The notes under the pieces were generated by a model, which saw nothing but the letters and a program-made list of their open reading frames with translations, was not told where the DNA came from and searched no databases. From Lineus longissimus (taxonomy: Eukaryota; Nemertea; Pilidiophora; Heteronemertea; Lineidae), in the NCBI RefSeq assembly GCF_910592395.1, contig NC_088308.1:8135001-8199000 (forward strand): 64,000 nt of DNA, written 5' to 3'. The position numbers were made by a program, and so were the translations under genes. This document shows, piece after piece, positions 1 to 11,385 of this stretch (positions are counted from its first letter, which is position 1; each line of letters starts with the position of its first letter).

Positions 1-1217
1 CGATTCATCATTAGCAAAAAAATGTGTGTGGAAAATTTGCCACGAATTTCGTTTTGAATGATGACAGTTGGCAGTCTCTATTACCGTTAGGTGGAGCTGG
101 TGGTTAGCTGTCCAATATAACAGATCCCCTGCCCATGTCAATTTAATTACCCTTTTACTTTGCCTTTAGATATCGTTTTACTTTATTTCTAAATCCATGC
201 TAACTATACCAAGAACCTGACGAATTGTGTTATAAACGGCCTCGTCTATCGCATCGAAATCCAGCCGTTTGCGTTACAAAATTGACTGCTTATAACTGAA
301 CTTGAATAGAATTATTGATCAGCAATGAAATACATGTATACGAATCGGCGTTCTAAAAATCCAAAATTGCAAGTATTTGGGCAACTCATAGATGAAAATA
401 TCTACCGTTGACCTAAATTAAAATTTTATCTGCTCCCATGCAAGTAATAAAACCGAGAAGAAGAATCATGATCACCCGAGATAATATCTCGATCGCCCGA
501 GTTATTTATCTCGAGCGATCGAGATAATAAGTCCATAGATCGAGATATTTCCTGAAAAAAAATGTTCATGTTGAAAAAAAGATCATGTGATGTCGTTAGT
601 AGATTGGGTACCGGTCTGTGATCATGAAGCAAAAAATTGGTACTACCAAAAACTACCGACAAGTTTGATACCATACAGGTCGTGGGTTCAGCCCGGATCC
701 ATTACGACACTTTGAAACTCAAGTATGGCTCCTTCGGGCTTTGCCAAGGTTTTGGACCAGACCTTTGGTCGGTCGGGGCCTGCTATTTAATGACAGAGGA
801 TGTCATTTGTTAATCTCTTGACGCAAGGGCCCAACGCGCCGCGTAGCGGCAAAAAAGCGAAGCTAGCGAAACATTTATAACGGGTCACCGTCACTTATTA
901 TTGGACTTATAGCGCATTTACGGGGTTGCAACTATTTTGCTTTATAGTGTCACCAGGAAAGAAAAGCATGCGACCTAACGCCGATCTATTTGTATAAAGT
1001 GATAATTGGAAGGTATATAGTAGGAAATATCAATAAAATAATCATTCCATATCGTCTTTTGAGGGCATTTTTGATTGTAAAAAATATATGTGTACGTCAC
1101 CGTAGTCTCTGCAATGATAATTTTATCAGAGCAGTCTCACGCAAGTAGAAGTTCTTTACCTATTAGTTCTTCACTTATTAGTCTCAACGTCTGGCGCAAA
1201 GCCAGACGTTTTCCATT
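1..1217. other. gene-free stretch with a 12-bp hairpin
   Basis: No frame here looks like a protein. A perfect 12-bp inverted repeat (TATCTCGATCGC at 485-496 against GCGATCGAGATA at 515-526) forms a hairpin, and part of the motif recurs at about 536-547. A box-B-like GTGGGTTCAGCCCGG near 680-696 lacks a convincing box A, so no tRNA is called. Confidence 0.5.
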
Positions 1218-1352
1218 ACGATTTCACTACGATGTTTGACAAGAAGGAGCAGTGCGCGAGATATGCTAATGAGCAGACTTCCCTCGCTTGAGTTTCTGAA
1301 GAATGTTCCATATCGCGCTAAGCTCATCACTGCTGATTATGACAGGCGTGCA
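1218..1352 (+). repeat. 135-bp direct repeat, copy 1
   Basis: This stretch is nearly identical to 3201-3335, with the same length and only a handful of substitutions. One reading frame stays open across both copies for about 40 codons but shows no recognisable domain. The sequence before and after the two copies differs, so the repeat unit itself appears to be what is shared. No function is evident. Confidence 0.75.
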
Positions 1353-1737
1353 ACGGTAGGTATCACCTCCCCAACTTCCACCCTGATACGGTACAATAAG
1401 TTACCATTTGATGGGAATGGGAGAATGCCCTCACTGTGTATGGAGTCATAGGGATAAGAAGACATTATTCATTAGTGTTGGTACAAGTGATTTTGCCCAA
1501 AAAGCATGCGCATTCAAAAAACAAAATATGCAAGGTATCACGTACATGACCATGACGACGTGCAGAAAGTGCACTGGCCAGTGCATACCCTATGGCTATG
1601 TACTAGTAAACATGGTAAACATGGACAACATCATTATTCATCGGCAGTTCATTTTACTCCGAGCTTTTCCTGAAACATATAGCCATGATGATTAGGCCTA
1701 CCATGTACCATGACCAATAACAGCACTAGATCATGAT

Positions 1738-1777
1738 CATGTAGATGTCAACAAGTTCATGTAGATGTCAACAAGTT
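1738..1777 (+). repeat. 20-bp tandem duplication
   Basis: CATGTAGATGTCAACAAGTT occurs twice head to tail with no mismatch, which suggests a recent slippage-type duplication. Confidence 0.85.
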
Positions 1778-2183
1778 CACATGAACCGTATAATCCAGCA
1801 TGGCGCATGTGGGGCATGCGTCTAAACCAAAGCCCCAAAATCACTTGTTTTGGTCTATTTCACTTGTGTTTCCCCCGTCTCCCAGTCCATAATACATTTA
1901 CACAGTTTACAATCCCCGATCATGGCCCAACAAAAGGTCATCGGTTGACTAAAGGAAAACAACTGTTCAATGGATTTATAGTTGAATGCGATCAAACTAC
2001 GTCTTTTCAATCGTGGATTGTAAATTTAACCCCATGGGCCTAGGGAAGGCCCTATAACAATACTTTCGACACAGTTATTATCTCCGCTGCCTCCACCATG
2101 TTACACACAGTGCTCACTGCTGATTCTAAAATGCGCCACCTAGTCAAAGCAGGACATATGTTCTCCTAGGAATACATCTCTTT

Positions 2184-2975
2184 CCAATATTTCGTCATTC
2201 CACTATCGTCATCACCTCATCATACTTTCATTGACATTACAGGCACACATCCACAGAGCACTCTTCAAATCATCTACACAGTGGTTATCCAACTAGGATT
2301 ATAAAGGTAATTTTCTTAGCCCCGCACAGTGGGTTTCAGTCTTGATAAAGGGGCACTATTGCTAGCAGCTAGGTAGGCAAGATAAAGTTAGCCGAAGTAG
2401 CCGATAGGGGTCTCTCACCCCTCAAAGTCCGTCACAACTATTCAAGCTTGTACAAGGAATACATGCAGCGCTGACTCTAACAAGACCCAATGGGAATGTC
2501 GCACAGTCATCTGTCAAAAACAAGACCTATGTTGTAGTATGATCTCTTGCCAATATTTAATAATTGCACTATCGTCATCACCTCATCATACTTCATTGAC
2601 ATTACAGGCACACATTGACATAGACCACTGTTGCAATCAACGACACAGTCGCTATCCAAGTAGCATTATAGAGGTAATTATCATTATCATACCTCATTAG
2701 CATGTGAACCAATCGCGTCGCGTCCTTTGCGATCACGGCAAAGCCTCATGGAATAATGTCTTTCACCGTTGAATAATTTTTCATATTCCATGCCTACAAC
2801 TTCAATTTCTTCATATTCCATGGCTAGAAGTTCAATACTAATATAATATCCAAGATAAAGTTACAAGAAGTAGTCAATAGGGGTCTCTCACCTCTCACTG
2901 TATGTCCACACTATTCACGCTTGTACGAGGAATACATTCAATGCTGAATCTGACAACACCCAGTGCCCTTACTCT
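2184..2975 (+). repeat. diverged tandem duplication of a ~0.35-0.4 kb unit
   Basis: Unit A (about 2184-2495) and unit B (about 2550-2975) share two ordered blocks. The first holds ACTATCGTCATCACCTCATC and the following CATTGACATTACAGGCACAC. The second holds ATAGGGGTCTCTCACC and, further on, GCTTGTACRAGGAATACAT. Unit B carries about 100 extra bases between the blocks. No coding content was recognised in either unit. Confidence 0.65.
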
Positions 2976-3200
2976 GTATATTAGTCACTGGAAGATGGCC
3001 CATTTCACTCCTTGCTTCTACTTCACCTATAGTCTCATTGCAAACGCCTCAGTTCTATGATATCACATTCACTTTCAGCTGTCATGCAACGCAACAACTG
3101 TGCTATCTGCCATCGCACATCAACGAAGAAGTGCAGCCGCCCACATTCCACCTCAGGTCTGTCCGACCAGCTGCAATCCTCGAGGACGCCCCACTGTACC

Positions 3201-3335
3201 ACGATTTCACTACGATGTTTGACAAGAAGGAGCAGTGCGCGAGATAGGCTAATGAGCAGACTTCCCTCGCTTGAGTTTCGGAAGAATGTTCCATATCGCG
3301 CTAAGCTGACCACTGCTGACCATGACAGGCGTGCA
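3201..3335 (+). repeat. 135-bp direct repeat, copy 2
   Basis: Second copy of the 1218-1352 repeat. It lies inside an open frame of 111 codons (3057-3392), but that frame has no recognisable domain and is open on both strands. I treat it as repeat DNA rather than a gene. Confidence 0.7.
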
Positions 3336-3483
3336 TTGGACTGGTACAGGTTGGAACTGAACATTGAATATGCTGGTGGTGACGCTTTCTGATGAGAAGT
3401 TGGTCGTGACTGATGCAGTATCCTTGGACTTGTCCACAGCATCGTTCAATCATTGCTCTCTCAGCTGCCTTGATTCTGTACTT

Positions 3484-3546
3484 ACCCAAATACTAAGACC
3501 AAATGCCTGTTGACTGTGCTTTAAGAGAGACTGGCGCCATGCCTAG
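3484..3546 (+). repeat. 63-bp direct repeat, copy 1 (single arm)
   Basis: Nearly identical to 3838-3900. This copy has only the left arm of the hairpin: after the GCCTAG that ends the shared stretch it runs into unrelated sequence. Confidence 0.75.
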
Positions 3547-3837
3547 AGATATGACTGACCCCTATTGGCAAATTTGTATGACTTTATCTTGCCTACCTAG
3601 CTGCTGCCTATAGTCTCCCTTTAACTGCGGAACACTTCAAAGTCGTTAAAATGCCATGTTCCACCTTTTAATGTGTTCAGACCGCCATTTTCAAAATAAT
3701 CAAGTCAGGACACTGCCTTCTTGTCTCATAATAAATTTTGCTTTCCTCAATAATAACATTTCTTCTTCTTCAATGCTTTCATCATTCCAAACTTCTCCTC
3801 CTCTGACTTTTACAGGGGTACAGTCATGGCAATCAAA

Positions 3838-3924
3838 ACCCAAATACTGAGACCAAATGCCTGTTGACTGTGCTTTAAGAGAGACTGGCGCCATGCCTAG
3901 TCTCTCTTAAAGCACAGTCAACAG
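3838..3924 (+). repeat. repeat copy 2 ending in a perfect 26-bp hairpin
   Basis: The 63-bp repeat is followed at once by an inverted copy of its inner part. Bases 3861-3886 pair with 3899-3924 over 26 bp without mismatch, around a 12-base loop (GGCGCCATGCCT). The perfect match suggests a recent inverted duplication or hairpin-forming element. It is not a bacterial-type terminator, because the context is an animal genome. Confidence 0.85.
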
Positions 3925-4850
3925 ACACTAACCCCCTCAGACTCAGAAACCACAAACGCCAAACCCTTCCTGCTACCTTAATACTTCTGGGTTAAAGCTT
4001 AATGGAAGACCTAATTAAGCTCCAGAAGATGAATGGCACAATATCCCAATGGCCGAGGCGGAATATTCAGTCAAACGTGCGCGGACTCAATCCACCACAC
4101 TGTAACGGTTGTTTTTGAGGGAATTACTCAAGGGGTTGTAGAACTATGGATAAGATACCAAAAGGCAATATTTTGAGTGAAAAGATGAAATAGTTATCAT
4201 AGTCGAATTCCATATAGTCTGTGAAGCGATTTCTTTTTGGTGTCTAGAAGCAAAGCGTATCTTAAGAGTGTTCTTACACTTCGAAATCCGGACGTCCGAT
4301 AGACAGAATCAGTAAATTGGACCACCAATGACCACGGTTATGCTTTTTGGAAAGAGCGGCCTAAATTATTTTAAACCACTTGCAAAAAAACTATTTAATG
4401 CGGTGGTGTCCAGAAAAGAGCATCTTTTGCGATTATATCAATAATATATTTGCACTACTCTGGTAGAGTTTATTCGAAGTGGGTTTTCAAACTAGTTGTA
4501 CAAACGACTTCGTAAGCTACCTGAAAACGAATCTACGTGAATAAGGCGACTTTCCAACTATCTGCTCAGGATTGATGTACCTGAACAGGAGGTTGATTAT
4601 CTTCATCGCGGCCTTCCTCTTCCCAACCATCTCATGATCGGCAAGCGTTAAGCGTTTCTGTTTCTATTCTACCGGACACGAGTCCAATTGGGCTTAATGC
4701 GCCAAGACAGATTTTTCTGTCTCAGAGCTAATAACCAGAGGATCACTTGGCATTACTCCAACCCAACACAATTATTACCTGGAGCAATTGGCGAGCTGAT
4801 TGACAAAGTGGCTGGTTTGGACAGGTATCTGTTGCACTGTACGTTTGCTA
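3925..4850. other. gene-free stretch
   Basis: No open frame longer than about 62 codons and no repeat other than the start of the duplicated block at about 4851 was seen. Confidence 0.5.
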
Positions 4851-5036
4851 ACATCAGTAATTTTAATTGGGCATGATTGTCAGAGTAGCGAGGTTAAAGG
4901 GAGACTGTTGGTAGGAGCCAGGTAGATCAGTAGCGTTAACATTGACATGCTCTCTCCTACAGGTACAGAGGTACAAAGTATAACACAATCGATGAAACAG
5001 TTAATTAAAAATACTCATTGGTAACCATATACAGAG
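4851..5036 (+). repeat. duplicated segment, copy A (unexpanded minisatellite)
   Basis: This block matches 5182-5733 at both ends: GCATGATTGTCAGAGTAGCG at the left and ACACAATCGATGAAACAG at the right. It contains a single minisatellite unit (4942-4967), where the second copy carries an array of about 14. It therefore resembles the pre-expansion state. Confidence 0.8.
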
Positions 5037-5181
5037 GGATAGCTAGTTTTTCTAATTGAAAAATTGGATTTAAAAGTGATGAATCTCAATATGGGCGGTA
5101 ATCACTAGGCTCTTTATTGCAGTCACTTTGGCCTATTCCGTTCTCCCTATAGGGAAGAACAGTATAGGTCCTTGCCTTTTG

Positions 5182-5733
5182 GTACATCAGCAATTTAAAT
5201 TTGGCATGATTGTCAGAGTAGCGAGGTTAAAGGGAGACTATTGGCAGGAGCCAGGTAGATCAGTAGCGTTAACATTGACAGGCTCTGTACAGGTACATTG
5301 ACAGGCTCTCTCCTACAGGTACATTGACATTGACAGGCTCTGTACAGGTACATTGACAGGCTCTGTACAGGTACATTGACAGGCTCTCTCCTACAGGTAC
5401 ATTGACATTGACAGGCTCTGTACAGGTACATTGACAGGCTCTCTCCTACAGGTACATTGACATTGACAGGCTCTGTACAGGTACATTGACAGGCTCTGTA
5501 CAGGTACATTGACAGGCTCTCTCCTACAGGTACATTGACATTGACAGGCTCTGTACAGGTACATTGACAGGCTCTCTCCTACAGGTACATTGACATTGAC
5601 AGGCTCTGTATAGGTATATTGACATTGACATGCTCTCTCCTACAGGTACAGAGGTACAAAGTATAACACAATCGATGAAACAGTAAATAAATGCGCTTTT
5701 AAAAATACTCCTTGGTAAACATATACATGTACA
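5182..5733 (+). repeat. duplicated segment, copy B (carries expanded minisatellite)
   Basis: Second copy of the 4851-5036 block with the same flanks. It is lengthened by the array at 5274-5649. The flanks differ from copy A by a few substitutions and a short insertion after GAAACAGT. Confidence 0.8.
5274..5649 (+). repeat. minisatellite with higher-order structure
   Basis: Two unit types alternate. T is a 23-mer (ATTGACAGGCTCTG then TACAGGTAC). S is a 26-mer (ATTGACAGGCTCTCTCC then TACAGGTAC) followed by an extra ATTGAC. The order is T S, T T S, T S, T T S, T S, T' S, so a composite unit (T S T T S) of about 133 bp is itself repeated. The final S has the ATGCTC variant found in the single unit of copy A. 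The 98-codon minus-strand frame across the array is a by-product of the repeats. Confidence 0.9.
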
Positions 5734-5795
5734 GTATACGTGTCAAGTGCTATTTTGTCTGTGTAATCACCTCAGTCTGATACCGAGTGTTGATC

Positions 5796-6412
5796 TATAT
5801 TCTAAAATACCTTGGTACCGTAAAGTCAACTTTTAAATGGAAAATGCATAAGCCTCGTTCTGAGAGTGGAGTGTTTTGGACACGCAACCAAGATGCTCTA
5901 CCAAAGTTCCCTCGGGTTGCACTAAAATGTGGAACCATGCACACAGCTCACTTCAGAAGTTTGAGGCTCTCAAAACACTGCTTCAAACACAAATCAGCCA
6001 AGGAAGCATCAACCACCCTAAGTTTTTTAATGAGCACTACACATATTTGCTGAGAAAAACGCTCCAAATAGCCCATTTGCGCGGATTTTAGCGTCACTTG
6101 AGCGAGCCGATCCGGACTTCCTATACGGGCTGCCGTAACATAATGTAAACAACGGCGCTACCGGCGCTCCGGGCAGGCGATGGATGGAATTTGCCAAATT
6201 CGCACATATTCAAGTTATTTCGTGGCCTATCTTTTTAAGTTTGAGGTATTTTAGAATAGAAATTGAACCCTCGGCTTCGGACCTTGGTTGAGTTACCAAG
6301 ACACTCTCGGGTGGAGCTAAAATTTCGTCCAAACCCTCGCCTGTCGGCTCGGGTTTGGACTGTATTTTAGCTCCACCCTCGAGTGTCTTGGTCCTCCGCC
6401 TCGGGTTCAATT
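5796..6412 (+). mobile_element. foldback element copy A (body plus snap-back hairpin)
   Basis: The body (5796-6260) is bounded by inverted TATTCTAAAATACCT motifs (about 5799-5813 and 6245-6259). It is followed by a near-palindrome whose arms are about 6261-6341 and 6345-6412; the right arm lacks 14 bases present in the left. The body and one arm recur in reverse orientation at 61490-62045. A frame in the body shared with that copy is broken here by loss of one A near 5932. The transposon superfamily was not recognised. Confidence 0.75.
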
Positions 6413-8097
6413 CCTTAAGCCTTATTCCAGTTGCCCGAAGTAGGCGAAGCAAACTGATTGACAGTTGAAAATGGCCTTTATAGCATTATTTCCTCTCTTC
6501 TTCTTGATTTGAAACTTTCGGTTTCTTATGAAATGCTGAATTGAAACAAATCTTCTTCAAGCCTCCTTCTTTGCTGTGATACACTTGGACATTTTCTGGA
6601 CAAAACCATGCAATTTCACACGATGCATGTATATGAATATCCATTGACGCTATTCTAAATCAGTCTTATCATGTTTTGACAGTTTTTGAAAAAATAATCA
6701 CTCAGAACATTGTATATACAGACTTTTCGTATCAAATGCACCAGCATCCATTCTCCTGAAGTTGATAACACAAGATCGATCACTATATCCGATGAATATT
6801 TCATGGAATTTTCAAGAGCCATTTGAGTTGTCAAATACGTTGACAAGACGTCAATTTTGTCACTACCACAGACTGCCTAAACGATTTGGAAATCAATTTG
6901 GAAAATCATCAATGCTTATCACCTTTCGTGCATATCGGCCGTTTACGTGATCGTGCTTGCGTAAAGAATGACCGATCATCGCCTCTACACTTACAAGAGA
7001 CGCGTTTAGCCTACGAAGGAAACGTTGGCGAAGGAGGTGAAGTTACTTCAGTGCAGTGTATCCCCCAGTTAAAATAATGGAATCAATATCCCTTTGGAAA
7101 TAAAAACATTTGTTGTGTCAGCAAAATTAATGATCTTCAGTTCTTCTTCAAAAAAGACGTTCGACAGATAATCTCTTCGTTCATTAACAAATGTTACAGA
7201 GATCGCTCTCTTCTTCTACAAGAGTTCTGCATTACATAATTTTCGACTCACAGTTTTAACTTTAAGACCATCACAATCATTTACGACAGTCACTCTCCTT
7301 ATCGGTTCATATAACGTTTATGTCACTTTTAGCAATTCTTATTAACTGAATCGGCATCACTAAACAAGTAAAAGATGATCGTACCCGGTTTATAAACTGG
7401 ACCACCTTTCTGACCTATGCCGACACGTAGTCATTAAACGAATGCATTACTCAAGTAACCTTGATACTGGACGCAATTCATCTATCCAATATTTTCCGAG
7501 CACCTTCAGTCGCCATTAGTGCCATGGGGATTATACTCTATTACTTGCGTGCAATGCGACATTATCCAAATAAATCCGCATGTGTGTGATCACCCTGATA
7601 ATACACACATTAGATCGAAAGGTGATTATATGAAAGGGATTGGTTCTTCATGCATTCAACCACGGATGTAAAGCACGTGCTATACATCTGTGGTTGCAAC
7701 TATTCAACTGGTTACTCCAAGTCTTTACTCTGTACCGATTGATCAGAAACGATGGTGCGTGATGTTATCCTACTCTTCTGTTGGACTGGGCTGTTCAAAG
7801 CGCTCCATTTTTACGAGCGTTTTGTGACAGATTTCCTTTAACATGTTTAACGTTCAATTACTGTCGCAGAGTCTTGTTGAAGTACAATGTATGTTCAAAG
7901 TTAATGGAGTTCTGTTTTAAACAGCTGTCCTGTCTTATGAATTAACAGTTGAAAACTATCAGAGGTTAAAAGGTAATGCATTTTAACAATCACTGCTCAT
8001 CAGTGATGGAAATTATCAGCAAATTAATTGAAAGCTGATGGAGACCCACTATCTTTCAAGTTGCCGCCAGCAATTACTCCCTGAATTGTATTTAAGG
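6413..8097. other. gene-free stretch with one small cruciform
   Basis: No convincing coding frame. Bases 7660-7694 form an imperfect stem (AACCACGGATGTA against TACATCTGTGGTT, one mismatch) whose loop contains the palindrome CACGTG. Confidence 0.45.
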
Positions 8098-8264
8098 AAT
8101 TAATACCTCGCTGGCGGTCATTGGTTGTATAATCAAGACCGCTCGGGTAGACCGAAAATGCAGTCCAAAACCCGAGGCGCTTCGCCGAGGGTTTTGGACG
8201 TAATTTGAGGTCTACCCGAGCGGTCTTGATTATACAACCAATGACCGACAGCGAGGTATTAATT
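8098..8264. mobile_element. 167-bp snap-back palindrome (hairpin family)
   Basis: The arms 8098-8180 and 8182-8264 are about 90 percent complementary around a loop of a few bases. Both ends read AATTAATACCTCGCTG inward, followed by the shared core GTCATTGGTTGTATAATC. The inner tip has GTCCAAAACCCGAGGCG against CGCCGAGGGTTTTGGAC. On the right it continues into TTTCTATTCTAAAA, as the 61.5 kb element does, which places both in one family. Confidence 0.85.
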
Positions 8265-8593
8265 TCTATTCTAAAAGGTTTCAAAATTAAACAAATTAAA
8301 TACGATTTGAAAGGTATATATGTTCTGTTTTCGTCAAAGAATGATCCAGCCTGGTGTCCGGAACTCCGCCATATTGTTGCTTGTGAAGATGACGTCACGC
8401 AGCAAGGGAATTCCCAGTCAAGTGTGCTGGCAGGCGGGTGCTGGGTTGCTTCTGCTAGCTCGATTTCTACCATTTCCTCGTCTTTGACCTCTTCTGAATC
8501 CTGACTGACGACCTCGAAAGAGTCCTCGGGTATCCTCCCTACTTCACAAATCCCAATATCGGGGAATACTTCAAAATCTCGTGTTCTTGACAT
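8265..8593 (-). CDS. acidic hypothetical reading frame inside an element
   Basis: A frame starting with ATG at 8593 runs about 110 codons before entering the palindrome and continuing to 8024. The N-terminal half is strongly acidic (a D/E-rich run at about residues 30-47) and polar. No domain or catalytic motif was recognised. It lies between the palindrome at 8098-8264 and a partial arm of the same family at 8651-8712, so it may be a remnant of a protein carried by the foldback element. It could also be a chance open frame. No function is proposed. Confidence 0.25.
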
Positions 8594-8650
8594 TGTTTTG
8601 TGGGGCTGAGTCGTTGCTTCTTGGTGAAAATAATTCGTCTGCTAAAATTC

Positions 8651-8712
8651 AGAATTTTATACCTACCCAGGCGGTCATTGGTTACGATACCAAGACCGCT
8701 CCGATCAAAACG
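8651..8712 (+). repeat. partial arm of the hairpin family
   Basis: ATACCTACCCAGGCGGTCAT and the following CAAGACCGCTC match the left arm of the 8098-8264 palindrome in the same orientation, but the inner tip and second arm are missing. With that palindrome it brackets about 390 bp. Confidence 0.6.
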
Positions 8713-11309
8713 AGGCGTAATGTATTTTGTATTAGAAACAATGATATACTGTGACCAAGGCCTTTTAGAATTCGATATCAAACCCGCAGGAATTGTGTTA
8801 ATCTCGCCCTGCCGAACCTAAAGAGAGCCAAATTAATAATAACATGATAAAAAGAAAAGATAAAAAGCGCTGGCAACCTTGGAATCGTTCCGAATCAAAC
8901 CCAATCCAGTTCATGTACTCTTCTTTCGGCAAATTCGTTGAAGCCTACTCCTGAGCAATACAACGAAGCATGCTGACTTTAACTTGTTTTTACAAGCGCA
9001 TAGCATGCCAGCAACCCTTTCGTTATTTCGCGAGAGCTCTCGCCTACCTTTCTTATTTCAGAGAAAGTTCCTGAAATGATCACCCATAGGCAATTCCCCT
9101 GTGCATGCCTTGACGACGTAAGCTGGCAATCGACTTGATAGATGTTTATTTGATGTGATACAAGCAACATCAAATCAGTGCTGTGTCGCAAGTGACACTA
9201 ACGATGCATGATTAGGCTTTGATCGCCATGAGACCAGAAAGTTGGCCGTGCAATCAAATAATGATGTTTATGTGTTCGATCACACGGCATAAATATTGGG
9301 TACATACCATCACGGGATCCGCATCACGTGTTGCGGAAACAATCACACAACACAGAATTACTAATACAACAACAATAAAGAAGCCCCAAGCATAAGTCAT
9401 ATGAAATTCCTATTGTATCAACTTGTTTTCCCCACATCGTCTTTTGTCTTACAGCAGCAGCGTATAACCGGTCATACGCTGCTGCTTAATAGCATTCCGC
9501 GAAGATGACATCACTGCAGCTGCTGCCCTCTATTTCCCATCGCTGAATTACAGGCAATGTCGGACAAACATGCGGTTTCGTAATGGATTAAGGCTTTCTA
9601 ACTAGGGCAGTTAGATTCAATCTGGCACATGTCCGAGTGTTGGAAATACTACATAATTGTTTTGAATATTTCTCTCTCTGACTCTTTGGTATCATTCATG
9701 CTAAAAACAATGCAGGGTCAAAGATAATTGACTTTGAAATAAGCTCAAATGCGTAGAAATAAGTGTCGATGTCCGACTGTCACGTGACTAAAACGTTATC
9801 AATATCTTATGCAAATGACCTTGTGAGCTATAAATAGTAACTTCGCGGGATGCTATAGGCTTGGAATTTGGTAACATGTGTGTTTTAAGCCATTCACAAT
9901 AGAAAAACAGACTAACTAGTGGACTTCTTCTGCCCACAGTTTGGCTGACATAAAGAAGTCAGAATTCTGCGGAACACCTATACTGCCGCATTGTACACAT
10001 TGACTACATCGTGTTATGTCAAATTTGTGAAATCTTGGAATCTATGACTTTTCATAAAATGGCCATAACTCTCATATGAAATGAAATGACCAGAGACCCT
10101 GTGCCGACCTGTTGTCAAAGAAAGGAATATGGTCATTGTTTTCGGGGAAGAAAAGACACTTTAGAAACAATGAACTATTGATTAAATATGTTAATAACAA
10201 ATGCAATTTGTTGCAAATGGTAAAAAAAACACGGCTGTCTGCCATTCACCATACGCTCCTTTTGTCATGCATCGCCAAACATTGTTCTGATGATGGCCTA
10301 TTTGTCCTTGGAGAAAATCTTACTCATCCAACAGTCGGCACGTTTTCCTTCAAAGCACACACATGTATCTGGATTGGCATATTGACTTGGTAAACCTCCA
10401 GTAATGACTGTGATTAAAAGTACTGCTAACAGAAACATGTTCTAAATTTTTATTTTGACGATGCGCGGAAATGTCTTGAAATTTTTTTCGAAAAATTATA
10501 GGGCACACTGCTCCCCAGTCCTTGGAGAGGTGGACAGCAAGAAGCTAATTCAAGACGGCGCTGGCTTTCGGAGGCTTCATGATTTTGCAAGTAATCAAGA
10601 AGTTGGTGGCAGCATTTCAATCTGTCTGAGGCATGCATGCCAATAGCACAAAAAAAGTGTCGTGTCATCGGCGGAACGTCAACTATGATGTTTTATTGTC
10701 ACCAATGCATCCCGGAAGCTAATCTCTTTTAATTAACTCCGAAGAAAGTTGGGGTTTGCAGATTAGGTGTCTTGTGTACGCTAGGCATGCGCATCACAAG
10801 AAAATTCATTCTCGCTGAAATTATGACCTTTTTTCTGCTTGATTGCAAGATGTCGAAAAATGAAAACCTCCAAATTGTTTGCGATAAGCGAAAATTTCTG
10901 AAAATCATATAATTTTTGCGATTCTTCTTTTGGCGGATTAAAAACTTTCTTTCCATTTTTCAAATAAATTTTTTTTGCCATTTTTATTTTCGAATTCGAG
11001 GTGATTCGCAAAAACGCGAAATTAAAACTTTCGCAAACATTTTGCTGTTGAAGATGATATTTGAAATCGGATCACTGATCTGTAGTCATGACAGCATCAC
11101 GAACACTTACGGTGTGTTATATCAGTTACTATGCATGAGAGTGAATTAATAAGGCTCTTGACTGATAGAGATAAACTATCTTATTTTTCAGTAATTTTTA
11201 TACCAGTTTGTTTTTGTTCAATTAATCTTCATCATTGACGTCGTCGACATGTCTTTTAAGCATGATGACTATACTCGAGATTAACGTTCATTATGACTCG
11301 AGAATAATT
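8713..11309. other. gene-free stretch with a perfect 13-bp hairpin
   Basis: No gene-like frame. Bases 9453-9465 (AGCAGCAGCGTAT) pair perfectly with 9474-9486 around the loop AACCGGTC. The interval 10,840-11,040 is rich in A/T runs and yields overlapping open frames without domains. Confidence 0.5.
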
Positions 11310-11385
11310 TTTTAGCAAATTGCGTCCAGAACACTCGGCTCCGCCTAAAATTTTGGTCTGCATTTTCGGTCGTATTGTCCAAGTC
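11310..11385 (-). repeat. degenerate core of the hairpin family
   Basis: Read on the minus strand, GACCGAAAATGCAGACCAAA, then GCCGAG and GGACGCAATTTG match the inner tip of the 8.1 kb palindrome on both sides of its loop. The outer arms are no longer recognisable, so this is an old copy. Confidence 0.5.

Noticed and set aside
3035-3442. Mutually overlapping frames on both strands (up to 135 codons)
   Set aside because: They fall on the 135-bp direct repeat. No frame has a domain, and the several open frames reflect composition.
5213-5509. 98-codon minus-strand frame with a repeated peptide
   Set aside because: It is a by-product of the minisatellite. The repeat units stay in frame by chance and no start context or domain is present.
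5274-5649. Possible CRISPR-like array
   Set aside because: There are no unique spacers: every segment is a repeat of one of two unit types, in an animal genome.
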